From: an uncultured Phascolarctobacterium sp.
GTDB lineage: Bacteria > Bacillota > Negativicutes > Acidaminococcales > Acidaminococcaceae
Length of the DNA: 64,000 nucleotides
Assembly (NCBI RefSeq): GCF_937920985.1
Contig: NZ_CALDXR010000034.1
Span: forward strand, 21,056 to 85,055
Direction: 5' to 3'
The position numbers were made by a program, and so were the translations under genes. The notes beneath the pieces are model-generated. The model was not told where the DNA came from and did no database searches. It saw nothing but the letters and a program-made list of their open reading frames with translations. This document shows, in pieces, positions 35,501-43,278 of this stretch. Each line of letters starts with the position of its first letter. Position 1 is the stretch's first letter.

Positions 35501-36247
35501 CAGGCGGCCTGGAGACAGGCTTCGTATCGCGTGTTCGGTGATCCTCCGGGAGCACATGGCGCCGGTACAGGCGCTGTTTTAGAGGCGAAAAACTGGGAGA
35601 CAATCGATGATATTGCCGCAGTATATACCAGATGGGGTGCGCATGCCTACGGCGAGGGCAGTGAAGGTACCTATATGCCGGAAACCTTTAAAAAGCGTAT
35701 GGCGCAGATAGATATTACTGTGCAAAATGTTGACCACAGGGAATCTTCAATGCTCAGCGGCGATGATTATAATAATTATCGCGGTGGCATGATTGCAGCG
35801 GTGCGAAGCTATAAAGGCAGTATGCCACGCAATTACGTCAGTGACAGCTCGGACCGGAGCAAGGTACAGCTGCGCAGCCTTACGGAAGAGCTGAAGCGTT
35901 GGTTCCGCGGCGAGGCGATGAATCCTAAACATATCGCAGGTATGAAAAAGCATGGCTATAAGGGTGCTGGTGATTTGGCAACGTATGTTGCCGTGAGCTA
36001 CCAGTGGGATGCAACCAGCGATATTATGGAAGACTGGATGTATGAAAAGTATGCGGCCAAGTATGCCTTGGATAAGGATATGCAGCAATGGATGCAAGAG
36101 GTAAACCCGTGGGCGCTGCATCGTATTACCGAAGTTTTGCTGGAGGCAGAGCAGCGTGGTATGTGGCAGGCTAAGCCGGAAACAAAGCAGGCCTTGCAGG
36201 AGCTGTTTTTGTCGATGGAGGGAGAGCTGGAAGAGCGGGGAGAATAA
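32531..36247 (+). CDS. CobN/ChlH/HmuS-family metal chelatase large subunit 2
   Basis: 1,238 residues, collinear with the copies at 17987 and 44388. GAGGAGCAGGGAG precedes the ATG. The core motif IHVGTHGNLEWLPGK again has His at 530, then AMSNACYPDICTGDIPNIYPYW and GEGIQAKRRSAACLI; Asn replaces the Ser found in the other copies (HGN versus HGS). DPRCLPTKPAWEIG, NLRNHGQCVAEFLYLMG and VDVTGRISGLFRDSMP complete the CobN pattern. Last gene of the receptor-amidase-SBP-CobN unit. The direction of catalysis (insertion or removal of metal) cannot be read from sequence; co-occurrence with outer-membrane import genes favours removal, as proposed for HmuS in heme operons (inference). Confidence 0.9.
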   Translation: MAEIIFVTNMEPHYVGMRDALNTIEDKEISNAVEVIQINDSEQWNGYWQQKLQGAGFFFCTWMGTGLSCDYLKKASAFLQQKKLCHLFDIIDPGDDKMDYGLQEEQKSLLKQYLACGGLKNYQNLCLYLVAAFTQQNTAYKLPEQLPWCGIYHPEFKHEFVELDEYLAKHYDSSKPTVGFIFSREDWLWQRLAYQNEIIKAIEAQNCNVIAVFSTTMPNEKIGAVSLATAFERFFYKNGRPCIDVLINPFVFSLTVTGFLKLQDLQHLGVPVLQVVNTYMPYKWWQQSMVGLTPNEVSYAVCMPEFDGALHSVPVSTNEEREDGTHYRMPLADRIDMLARKARKLAALRYKKPSDKKIAIVFHNYPPTNSNIGSAASLDSIESVRLLLEEMQKRGYKLDNIPPDSQTFVNDITAHATNDRRFISEALLETADGKLAKLDYASFYEQLPAKTQEQLLRDWGEAPGEVFRYGDVLIVPGMLNGNVFVTVQPPRGFGDDPGKIYHSPDCAPTHHYLGFYHWLRDIWGADAMIHVGTHGNLEWLPGKGNAMSNACYPDICTGDIPNIYPYWITCTGEGIQAKRRSAACLISYLSAPMSVSGTYEELADLENLLEEYCHFKNDAAAAAGMDSIKEMIRSKAAECNLDEDVPESEAVDFDDYIGKLHNFITDLKNMQISTGLHVLGVHPEGEELVEYLLALTKLDNGKVPSLMKNLAAMHGHDYYELMEHSEQMLADGSMTYGMLLDKIREQAREAILILQKNDFDAAKIKEVFSLSWANALQGEMRAKLLQSLTYICEHIAPSLLLTTLEQENTLNALNGKYIDPCPSGAPTSGGADLLPTGRNFYSIDPRCLPTKPAWEIGKQMAEDVIGRFIEEEGRYPESVGIILWATSNLRNHGQCVAEFLYLMGLRPVWQPGSQRVIDLEVIPLEELQRPRVDVTGRISGLFRDSMPGSVIWLDDAAQRIASLDEPTELNFVCKHVLEEAGELEKSGLDKQAAWRQASYRVFGDPPGAHGAGTGAVLEAKNWETIDDIAAVYTRWGAHAYGEGSEGTYMPETFKKRMAQIDITVQNVDHRESSMLSGDDYNNYRGGMIAAVRSYKGSMPRNYVSDSSDRSKVQLRSLTEELKRWFRGEAMNPKHIAGMKKHGYKGAGDLATYVAVSYQWDATSDIMEDWMYEKYAAKYALDKDMQQWMQEVNPWALHRITEVLLEAEQRGMWQAKPETKQALQELFLSMEGELEERGE

Positions 36248-36256
36248 ATTTTTTTC

Positions 36257-36287
36257 TTGACCGTATGAACAGTATATAGTTTAAAAT
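36257..36287 (+). promoter_or_regulatory. MerR-type promoter of TonB receptor 2
   Basis: -35 TTGACC, spacer GTATGAACAGTATATAGTT (19 bp), -10 TAAAAT. It shares the GTATGA-N-A left half with the promoters at 41160 and 44275, a separate subclass. Confidence 0.78.
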
Positions 36288-36369
36288 AGTACGAGTTTGG
36301 TAATAGAACAGGACTATGAAAGATTAGCTGTTTTAAAACTAAATGTTTTTTGAAAGGATGTATGAGTAA

Positions 36370-38301
36370 ATGAAAAATGCAAAAGTTTTGAGTAACGCTA
36401 TTTTGATGTCAATGCTCATGAGCACAAGTATGCTCTGGGGGGGAACTGCATTAGCTGCTGAAGATGTTCAGGAATATGCGCTGGACACGATGGTTGTAAC
36501 TGCAAGCAGAGTCGAACAAAAGGCATTCGATACGCAAGCTGATGTTACGGTTATTACGCGTGAGGATTTAGAGAAAAAGCATTATACTGATTTAGGTGAT
36601 GCTTTAAAAGACGTACCGGGCGTAACCTTACAAAATTATGGCGTGACTGGTGAAAACTATTCTTCTAACAGACTGTATATTAATGGTTCTTCCAATTTAG
36701 TAGTCTTAGTTGATGGTATGCGTGCTAACGTTAATGGTTCTACCTCTGGTGCTTTGTCTCCGTCAGAATATGCAAATCTGGACACTGTTGAAAGAATTGA
36801 GATATTGAAAGGTTCTGCTTCTACTCTGTATGGTGCTGATGCAGTTGGTGGTGTAATTAACATTATTACAAGAAAGCAAACAGAAAATGGTGTACGTACT
36901 TCTATAAGCGCAATTGGTGGTAGCTATAATCGTCAGACCTATAGATTCATGAACCAAGGTAATGTAGATGGTACCTATTGGATGGTTGCTGCTCAGAAAA
37001 ACCTGGCAAAAGATTTTAAAGATGCTGATGGTGATAAAATTTCTCATAAGGTTGACAGCAAGGACTATAAACTGACATTAGGTCATAAATTTGGTGATAA
37101 TGCTGATGTTACATTAAAATACAGCAAATATAAATCAGATTATGAAAGACCGGCGCAAGGTGGTTTATTACCACAGCTTGCTGACAGAAATAAAGGCAAA
37201 AAGGATATTGACAAATTATCCTTATCATGGCAACAAAAACTGACAGATGAGTTAAGCAACAGCATGGTTATTTATCGCAATACTAATAATCTTAACGATA
37301 GCTATAATAAACCTAGTAGTGTTTGGCTGATGGATTTAAAGACTGTTGGTTTTACTGACCAATTGACCTATAAAGTTGACAATAATACATTGATTGCCGG
37401 CTATGATTATTATAAGGATACTGTTAACGATTATTCTGCTTCTGGCGGTTCCAATAAATTTGCCGGAAAAAGCATTGATAATAAAGCATTCTTTATCCAA
37501 GATGAATTCAAATTTGCCAAATTCTTTAATATTACTCCTGGTTTGAGATATACTAAAACTTCTCAGTTCGGCAGCAATACCGCTAAGAGCGTGACTGTTG
37601 GCTATGATAATGAAAAAACTAATGTATATGCATCTTACAAAGAGTTCTTTGTTGCACCTAAAATTGCGGAATTATATTCTAAATATGGTGATCCGTCATT
37701 AAAGGCAGCAGATGGTAATACCAAGGAAATCGGTATTAAGCAACAGTTCGGTAATGACTTTACCGCAACCTTGAGCTACTTTAAAACCAAGGCTTCTAAT
37801 ATGATTGCTTATAATGGTGCAACAGGTCATTATGCTAATATTACCAGCGAGAATACCTATGGTTGGAATTTTGGCTTGAATAAGAAGTTTAGTGATAAAT
37901 TCTCTTCCTATATCAATTATACCCACATCGATATAGCGCCGGAAACTGCGAAGAAAAACAGTAACCGTGATGGCTATATCCCTAGAGGTGAATGGAAAAT
38001 CGGTGCAGATTATACTTTAGATAAACTGAATGTAAATATGTTTGCGAAGGCTATTGTAAAACGTCCTGGCCGCATGGTAACACAAAGTACTGTGCCAGAC
38101 AGCTTTAAATCCTTCTGGCTTTGCGATTTGAATGTAAACTATAAAGCTACAGATAATATTAAAGCATTCTTTAAAGTAAACAATCTCTTTAATAAGTTGT
38201 ATACTGATCAATGCTACAATATGACTCCGCTTGATTCCAGCTCCAACTGGTATCCGGCACCGGGACGTAACTTCCAAGTTGGTGTAGAATACACCTTCTA
38301 A
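36370..38301 (+). CDS. TonB-dependent outer-membrane receptor 2 (poly-G tract in signal peptide)
   Basis: 643 residues; GAAAGGATG upstream. The signal peptide ends near ALA-AE, then the TonB-box-like YALDTMVVTASR. Plug motifs are DLGDALKDVPGVTL, LYINGSSNLVVLVDGMRAN and ILKGSASTLYGADAVGGVINIITRK. The barrel ends FQVGVEYTF. The box YKEFFVAPKIAELYSKYGDPSL replaces FRAP, so its ligand may differ from that of receptor 1. Seven consecutive G (36437-36443) lie in the codons for WGG within the signal peptide, a site prone to slippage. Own MerR-type promoter; followed by a terminator and then SBP 4. Confidence 0.9.
   Translation: MKNAKVLSNAILMSMLMSTSMLWGGTALAAEDVQEYALDTMVVTASRVEQKAFDTQADVTVITREDLEKKHYTDLGDALKDVPGVTLQNYGVTGENYSSNRLYINGSSNLVVLVDGMRANVNGSTSGALSPSEYANLDTVERIEILKGSASTLYGADAVGGVINIITRKQTENGVRTSISAIGGSYNRQTYRFMNQGNVDGTYWMVAAQKNLAKDFKDADGDKISHKVDSKDYKLTLGHKFGDNADVTLKYSKYKSDYERPAQGGLLPQLADRNKGKKDIDKLSLSWQQKLTDELSNSMVIYRNTNNLNDSYNKPSSVWLMDLKTVGFTDQLTYKVDNNTLIAGYDYYKDTVNDYSASGGSNKFAGKSIDNKAFFIQDEFKFAKFFNITPGLRYTKTSQFGSNTAKSVTVGYDNEKTNVYASYKEFFVAPKIAELYSKYGDPSLKAADGNTKEIGIKQQFGNDFTATLSYFKTKASNMIAYNGATGHYANITSENTYGWNFGLNKKFSDKFSSYINYTHIDIAPETAKKNSNRDGYIPRGEWKIGADYTLDKLNVNMFAKAIVKRPGRMVTQSTVPDSFKSFWLCDLNVNYKATDNIKAFFKVNNLFNKLYTDQCYNMTPLDSSSNWYPAPGRNFQVGVEYTF
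36437..36443 (+). repeat. G7 homopolymer in receptor 2 signal-peptide codons
   Basis: CTCT then seven G then AACT, within codons for L-W-G-G-T about 24 codons after the start. A gain or loss of one G would shift the frame. Confidence 0.8.
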
Positions 38302-38346
38302 TCAGCCCTTAACCTTATTCATATACACTTAACTCCTTTGAGAAAG

Positions 38347-38378
38347 GCGGAGCAGAGCAAAATCTGTTCTGCTTTTTT
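38347..38378 (+). terminator. Terminator of TonB receptor 2
   Basis: GCGGAGCAGA and TCTGTTCTGC arms (two G-U pairs) followed by TTTTTT. Confidence 0.75.
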
Positions 38379-38470
38379 CATATGCCAAACTGCTATAATT
38401 TGCCGGTGCCTGAGTCCGCTGACCGTGCTATAATAGCTATACCAAGGAAAACACAAAGGATGAAGAAAAT

Positions 38471-39430
38471 ATGCTAAAACAAAAATTCCAAAAGATAATA
38501 ACAGCGTTGCTGCTGTGCCTGAGCTTACTTTTAATAGTTGCAGGCTGCAGCAGTAATAATGCGCAAAAATCGAACAGTACAGCGGCCTATACGGTTACGG
38601 ATTCACAGGGGCATAAGCTGTATTTTAAAGAAAAACCACAGCGCATAATATCGATGTCCATCAGTACGGATGAAATTCTTATTGACCTTGTTCCTGCCAG
38701 TCGCATCACTGCCTTTTCGCGGCTGGTGGATGATCCGGGGATTTCCAATGTCGTAGAGCGGGCGCAGAGTGTGGGCAGCAGAGTGGATGGCCAAAGCTCG
38801 GAGGCAATTATGGCGCTGCACCCTGATTTGATATTGATACCGGATTTCGTCAAGCCGGAGGTAATTCAGTCACTGCGCGACATGAACCTGCAGGTTTATG
38901 TTTACAGAACACCCAAAAGTATGGAGGATGTACGCCAGTGCATACGCTTCTTGGGTGCGGCTGTGGGCGAAAAGGAGCGCGGCGAGATGATGGTTGCCGC
39001 TATGGATGAACATCTGAAGAAGGTGCAGAAAAAAATAGGTAAAATACCTGAGGAAAAACAGAAGCGTCTGGTTTTCATGCGCAGCAACGGCGCTTACTAC
39101 AGTCCGGAGGCTTCGTTTAACGATGTCTGCAGATATGCGCAGGTGCGCAATGCCTTGGAGGAGCTGCATTATGATAAGCCCGGCATCGTTAATCAGGAGG
39201 CCGTGGTTCAGCTCAATCCGGAGGTGTTTTTACTTGCGGGCTGGAATTATGATGGTCAGCATGATCCGAAGCAGATGGAGGAGGAGCTGCTGAACAATCC
39301 CGGTTACCAGACTACGGACGCAGTGAAAAACAGAAAGGTCTATACAGTGCCGGCGAAGCATGTGCTGTGCGTGTCGCAGTACATTGTCAACGCTGTAGAG
39401 GATTTGGCGGACGCTGTATATAGTGAATAA
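38471..39430 (+). CDS. Periplasmic binding lipoprotein, BtuF/FecB-like (SBP 4)
   Basis: 319 residues; AAAGGATG lies upstream and the lipobox is IVAG-C (Cys 26). Family features: YTVTDSQGHKLYF, KPQRIISMSISTDEILIDL, IMALHPDLILIPDF, then YVYRTPKSMEDVRQCI. The GGKG motif is absent, replaced by NGAYYSPEASFNDVCRYAQV. A TATAAT is present upstream (38429-38434) but no good -35 and no MerR-type spacing, so it may depend on read-through from receptor 2 or on an activator. It ends at its own terminator. Ligand presumably the one taken up by receptor 2. Confidence 0.86.
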   Translation: MLKQKFQKIITALLLCLSLLLIVAGCSSNNAQKSNSTAAYTVTDSQGHKLYFKEKPQRIISMSISTDEILIDLVPASRITAFSRLVDDPGISNVVERAQSVGSRVDGQSSEAIMALHPDLILIPDFVKPEVIQSLRDMNLQVYVYRTPKSMEDVRQCIRFLGAAVGEKERGEMMVAAMDEHLKKVQKKIGKIPEEKQKRLVFMRSNGAYYSPEASFNDVCRYAQVRNALEELHYDKPGIVNQEAVVQLNPEVFLLAGWNYDGQHDPKQMEEELLNNPGYQTTDAVKNRKVYTVPAKHVLCVSQYIVNAVEDLADAVYSE

Positions 39431-39443
39431 AATTATCAATGAC

Positions 39444-39481
39444 GTCGGTGAGCGGTGAAATGCTGCTTGCCGACTTTTTTT
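39444..39481 (+). terminator. Terminator of SBP 4
   Basis: GTCGGTGAGCGG and CTGCTTGCCGAC pair (with wobble), then TTTTTTT. Confidence 0.75.
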
Positions 39482-39488
39482 GTTAATG

Positions 39489-39541
39489 TTGCCAAAATAG
39501 TTGCTAAACTTGTTGACTAATTGCCGAATAGTTGCTAAACT
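39489..39541 (+). promoter_or_regulatory. Promoter and twin direct repeats of the AlbA_2 regulator gene
   Basis: Promoter TTGACT (39513-39518), 17 bp, TAAACT (39536-39541). AATAGTTGCTAAACT occurs twice (39496-39510 and 39527-39541, period 31 bp), one copy upstream of -35 and one covering -10; each copy is preceded by TTGCC. TAGCAAC downstream (39551-39557) is a partial inverted copy. The layout suggests autorepression. Confidence 0.65.
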
Positions 39542-39573
39542 ATAGATAAATAGCAACAGAAGGGAAGAAAAAT

Positions 39574-41064
39574 ATGCAAACTGATGATTTGTGCAAGCTT
39601 GTTGACAAAATAAAGCATCTGCAATGTGAAATGCAAACAGTAGAGCTAAAGGCTGCCAACAAGGGCTGTCCTACACGTTTATACGATACATTGTCGAGCT
39701 TTGCCAATCAGGACGAGGGCGGCGTTATCGTATTCGGCATAGATGAAAGAAAAGGCTTTGATGTCGTCGGCGTTTATGATGCGCAGGATTTGCAGAAAAA
39801 GGTAACGGAACAGTGCAATCAGATGTCGCCGTGTGTGCGTGCTTTATTTACTGTTTGTGAAATAGATGATAAGGTTGTAGTTTCGGCAGAGATTCCCGGT
39901 ATAGATGTTGCAGAAAGACCATGTTTTTATCGTGGTACAGGCAGATTGAAAGGCGCTTATATACGTGTGGGCGATGCTGATGAGCCGATGAGCGAGTATG
40001 AAATTTATAGCTATGATGCCTTTCGTAAGCGTATTCGCGACGATATTCGCGAAGCAACGGGTGCGCGCAGAAGCTTTTTTGATGAAGAAAAGCTGGCTTG
40101 CTTTTTGCAGGCAGTAAAAAAAGACCGCAAAAATCTGGCTAAGCATGTCAGTGATGAAGAAATCCTGGAGCTGATGGGTGTTACGGTAAACGGACAGCCG
40201 ACGTTAGCGGGCGAGCTGTGTTTTTCTAAATATCCGCAGGGAGCTTTTCCACAGCTTTGCATTACGGCTGTTGCTTTGCCCGGCAATGAAATGGGCGAGC
40301 CCGGTTTGCAGGGCGAGCGCTTTATTGATAATGAGCGTATTACCGGCACGATAGATGAAATGGTAGACGAGGCGGTTGATTTTGTGAACCGCAACAGCCG
40401 CCACAGTACGATTATAGATAATAAGGGCAAGCGTGCGGACAGGGATGAATATCCGCTGAAGGCAGTGCGTGAGGCGATTCTTAATGCATTGGTACATCGC
40501 GATTACAGTATTCACTCGGAAAACGTGCCTGTGCGTCTGGAAATATATCGTAATCGTCTGGAGATTATTTCCAGCGGTGGCTTATATGGCAAGCTGACGC
40601 TTGATGCTTTGGGCAAGGTGCGGCCGGATACGCGCAACAGTGCGCTGGCGAATATTTTGGAGCTGCTGCATGTTACCGAAAACCGTTATAGCGGCATTCC
40701 GACCATTTATCACGAGCTGCAGAAGGCGCAGCTGCCACCGCCGGCTTTTTGTATCCGCCATGGCGAGTTTGTAGTTACCTTTAAGAGCAAAATTGCTCAG
40801 GTGTATGATATGCCTGCTGCTGGCTTTGGCGCTGTACATGAGGAACAGGCGCAATATAATAGCAATCAGGCGGACAGCGTTGAAGAACGATTGTTGGCAT
40901 TCTGTGCAGTGCCTCGCTCCAGACAGGAGATTATTGAATTCCTGGGCTTTTCGCGCTATTATTCCATGTCCAAAATTGTGCAGCCGTTGATTGACGTCGG
41001 AAAAATCTCTTTGACGCTGCCGGATAAGCCTAAAAGCTCCAAGCAGAGATATGTGAGAAAATAA
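39574..41064 (+). CDS. AlbA_2/RecG-like putative DNA-binding regulator
   Basis: 496 residues; AGAAGGGAAG upstream. The N-terminal AlbA_2 (Schlafen-type) domain shows E-x-K-A-A and LSSFANQDEGGVIVFGIDE with PGIDVAERPCFYRGTGRLKGAYIRVGD. The middle and C-terminal part matches the HATPase_c_4 / RecG-like module: KAVREAILNALVHRDYSIHSENVPVRLEIYRNRLEIISSGGLYG and TRNSALANILELL. A winged-helix-like tail follows. Such proteins are annotated as putative transcriptional regulators or ATP-dependent helicase-related. It is unrelated in sequence to the tetrapyrrole genes, with its own promoter, operator-like repeats and terminator, and looks like an insertion between two receptor units. Confidence 0.85.
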   Translation: MQTDDLCKLVDKIKHLQCEMQTVELKAANKGCPTRLYDTLSSFANQDEGGVIVFGIDERKGFDVVGVYDAQDLQKKVTEQCNQMSPCVRALFTVCEIDDKVVVSAEIPGIDVAERPCFYRGTGRLKGAYIRVGDADEPMSEYEIYSYDAFRKRIRDDIREATGARRSFFDEEKLACFLQAVKKDRKNLAKHVSDEEILELMGVTVNGQPTLAGELCFSKYPQGAFPQLCITAVALPGNEMGEPGLQGERFIDNERITGTIDEMVDEAVDFVNRNSRHSTIIDNKGKRADRDEYPLKAVREAILNALVHRDYSIHSENVPVRLEIYRNRLEIISSGGLYGKLTLDALGKVRPDTRNSALANILELLHVTENRYSGIPTIYHELQKAQLPPPAFCIRHGEFVVTFKSKIAQVYDMPAAGFGAVHEEQAQYNSNQADSVEERLLAFCAVPRSRQEIIEFLGFSRYYSMSKIVQPLIDVGKISLTLPDKPKSSKQRYVRK

Positions 41065-41078
41065 CATATGCTATGATA

Positions 41079-41109
41079 AGCAGGACGGATTTATTCTGTC
41101 CTGCTTTTT
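41079..41109 (+). terminator. Terminator of the AlbA_2 gene
   Basis: AGCAGGACGGA and TCTGTCCTGCT arms with a TTTAT loop, then TTTTA. Confidence 0.82.
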
Positions 41110-41159
41110 AATATAAAAGCGTAATGACTCTTAGTAAGAAAAATAATTTAATAAAACGC

Positions 41160-41190
41160 TTGACTGTATGAACACTATACTGTTTAGAAT
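41160..41190 (+). promoter_or_regulatory. MerR-type promoter of TonB receptor 3
   Basis: -35 TTGACT, spacer GTATGAACACTATACTGTT (19 bp), -10 TAGAAT. Confidence 0.78.
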
Positions 41191-41280
41191 TAACGAAGCA
41201 TAGTTGCTGGGGCTGCGTTATGGCAGGCTTTTTTGTGAATTATATTGCTGAGTATGGACTGTAAAGGAAGGATGAGTATT

Positions 41281-43191
41281 TTGAAGAAGATCAATTATCT
41301 TGGCAGCGCAGTGATGCTGTCTGTTTTATTGGGTGGAGTTACGCCTGCTGCTTTTGCAGACAGTATGCCGGAATATTCTTTGGATACAATGGTTGTTACG
41401 GCAAGCCGCACAAGTGAAGAAGAATTTAAAGCAAATGCAAATATTCAAGTAATTACACGCAAGCAGATAGAAGAACGTCATTTTGACAATATTAGCCAAG
41501 CTTTGAGAGATATTCCTGGGGTATTTATTGCACATTATGGTTCTAATGGAGAGGGTTCTATTTCTAATAACCTTTATATTAATGGCTCTTCTAATGTTGT
41601 TGTTTTAATTGATGGACAACGCGCAAATATTAATGGTAGTTGCGGTACTGCGGGAAAAATGGCTTTAGCCGAAATTAGCAATATGGAAGGTGTTGAAAAA
41701 GTAGAAATTTTAAAGAGTTCTGCGTCTACTTTGTATGGTTCTGATGCTCAAGGTGGTGTTATTAATATTATCACAAGAAAAATTAAAGATGGTGAGTCAA
41801 AAAGTAAAATAACGGCTATAACAGGCAGTTATGATAGAGAACAATATAACTTCTCGCATAGTGGTAGTAAAGATGGGTTTTATTGGAATATTTCTGCTCA
41901 AAAGAAACGTACGGGAGACTATAAAGACGGATGGGGTAGAAAAATTGTAGATAAGTTAGATGCTACAAATAATACATATAAAATAGGGAAACGTTTTAAT
42001 GATAATGCAGAGTTGTTTGTAAATTATATGACATATAAATCTGATTATGTTATCACTAATAGTGGTTGGAGTGCACCTGACATTACACCTGGTACAAGAA
42101 ATAATTCACGTTTTGAGACTGTTTATAATCAAAAAGTTAATAATAATTTAGAAAACAACTTATCTTATTTTAGAAATAGAAACAAGGGACAGGAAAAGGA
42201 TTATTTTAAAGTCAATGACTTTACTACAGAGGGTTTTAGTGATCAATTAACTTACAAAGATGGTAAACATACTATAGTAAGTGGCATTGATTATTATAGG
42301 GATAAAGTTAATTTGTATAAAAATAAATCCGCTAACACAAGCGGTGTGAAAATTAGCAACAAATCATTTTTTGTGCAAGATGAATGGACATTTAATGATA
42401 AATGGAAATTCACTAGCGGCTTAAGAATGGACGACCAATCTAGATACGGACGTGCAAATACACCTAGCTTTGTTTTGGGTTATAGTCCTAGCGATAAAAT
42501 TAATGCTTATTTAGGTTATAAACGTTTCTTTACAGCGCCTTACATAGCTCATTTGTATAGCGCTGTTTATGGTAATCCTGATTTAAGAGCAGAACGTGGT
42601 ACCTCGTTAGAAGCTGGTATGAATTTCATTATTGATGATACAACTACTGGTAGCTTAAATGTTTTTAAACGCGACTCAAATGATGCTATGGCTTATGATG
42701 CTACACCTACTGCAACTCATCCAAAAGGACAATATGTAAATATTGCTCAAGAACATGCAAGAGGTGCTTCTTTAAGATTAAACAAAATCTTAGGAAATGG
42801 TTTCAGTGCTAATGTTGGTTATAACTATTTATATATTAAGCCAGATGCCGGCAAAGCACCTAACAGAAATGGTGCAATGCCAAGAAGTAACTTTAATTTA
42901 GGTATGAATTACAACAGCAGTAAATTTGATGTAGATTTAGCAGGTCGTTTGACCGTTGGCAAAGCTCAGAACAGATCTAAAAACCAAACAATTGGTAAAT
43001 CGTTTAGAACATATTGGGTTTGGGATAGTGTTGTTAACTACAAACCGACAAAAACAATAAATATTTTTGGTAGAGTTAACAATATATTTAATAGAATGTA
43101 TACTGAGACAAGCTATGAATTGAATCCTAACGATAAATGGTTCTCAGCACCGGGCAGAAACTTTGAATTAGGAGTAGAGTATAGTTTCTGA
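41281..43191 (+). CDS. TonB-dependent outer-membrane receptor 3, AT-rich
   Basis: About 636 residues from a TTG at 41281 (AAGGAAGGATG at proper distance); an ATG at 41272 in frame is the alternative but touches the ribosome binding site. Signal peptide to AFA-DS, then YSLDTMVVTASR. Plug: NISQALRDIPGVFI, LYINGSSNVVVLIDGQRAN, EILKSSASTLYGSDAQGGVINIITRK. Barrel ends LGVEYSF. The FRAP-equivalent is FFTAPYIAHLYSAVYGNPDL. From about 41400 codon choice becomes strongly AT-biased (AAT, AAA, TTA, ATA) compared with the neighbouring chelatase genes, suggesting different ancestry of plug and barrel. No poly-G tract. It is followed by a hairpin and then SBP 5. Confidence 0.88.
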   Translation: MKKINYLGSAVMLSVLLGGVTPAAFADSMPEYSLDTMVVTASRTSEEEFKANANIQVITRKQIEERHFDNISQALRDIPGVFIAHYGSNGEGSISNNLYINGSSNVVVLIDGQRANINGSCGTAGKMALAEISNMEGVEKVEILKSSASTLYGSDAQGGVINIITRKIKDGESKSKITAITGSYDREQYNFSHSGSKDGFYWNISAQKKRTGDYKDGWGRKIVDKLDATNNTYKIGKRFNDNAELFVNYMTYKSDYVITNSGWSAPDITPGTRNNSRFETVYNQKVNNNLENNLSYFRNRNKGQEKDYFKVNDFTTEGFSDQLTYKDGKHTIVSGIDYYRDKVNLYKNKSANTSGVKISNKSFFVQDEWTFNDKWKFTSGLRMDDQSRYGRANTPSFVLGYSPSDKINAYLGYKRFFTAPYIAHLYSAVYGNPDLRAERGTSLEAGMNFIIDDTTTGSLNVFKRDSNDAMAYDATPTATHPKGQYVNIAQEHARGASLRLNKILGNGFSANVGYNYLYIKPDAGKAPNRNGAMPRSNFNLGMNYNSSKFDVDLAGRLTVGKAQNRSKNQTIGKSFRTYWVWDSVVNYKPTKTINIFGRVNNIFNRMYTETSYELNPNDKWFSAPGRNFELGVEYSF

Positions 43192-43218
43192 TAGATTAAG
43201 GCAGCTAACACTCCCGAA

Positions 43219-43250
43219 AAAGTGGGGCGGATATATTCCGTCCTGCTTTT
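43219..43250 (+). terminator. Terminator-like hairpin after TonB receptor 3
   Basis: AAAGTGGGGCGGA and TCCGTCCTGCTTT pair with several G-U pairs, followed by TTTTC. Confidence 0.6.
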
Positions 43251-43278
43251 TCACATAACAGAAAAATGAGGTGAAACA

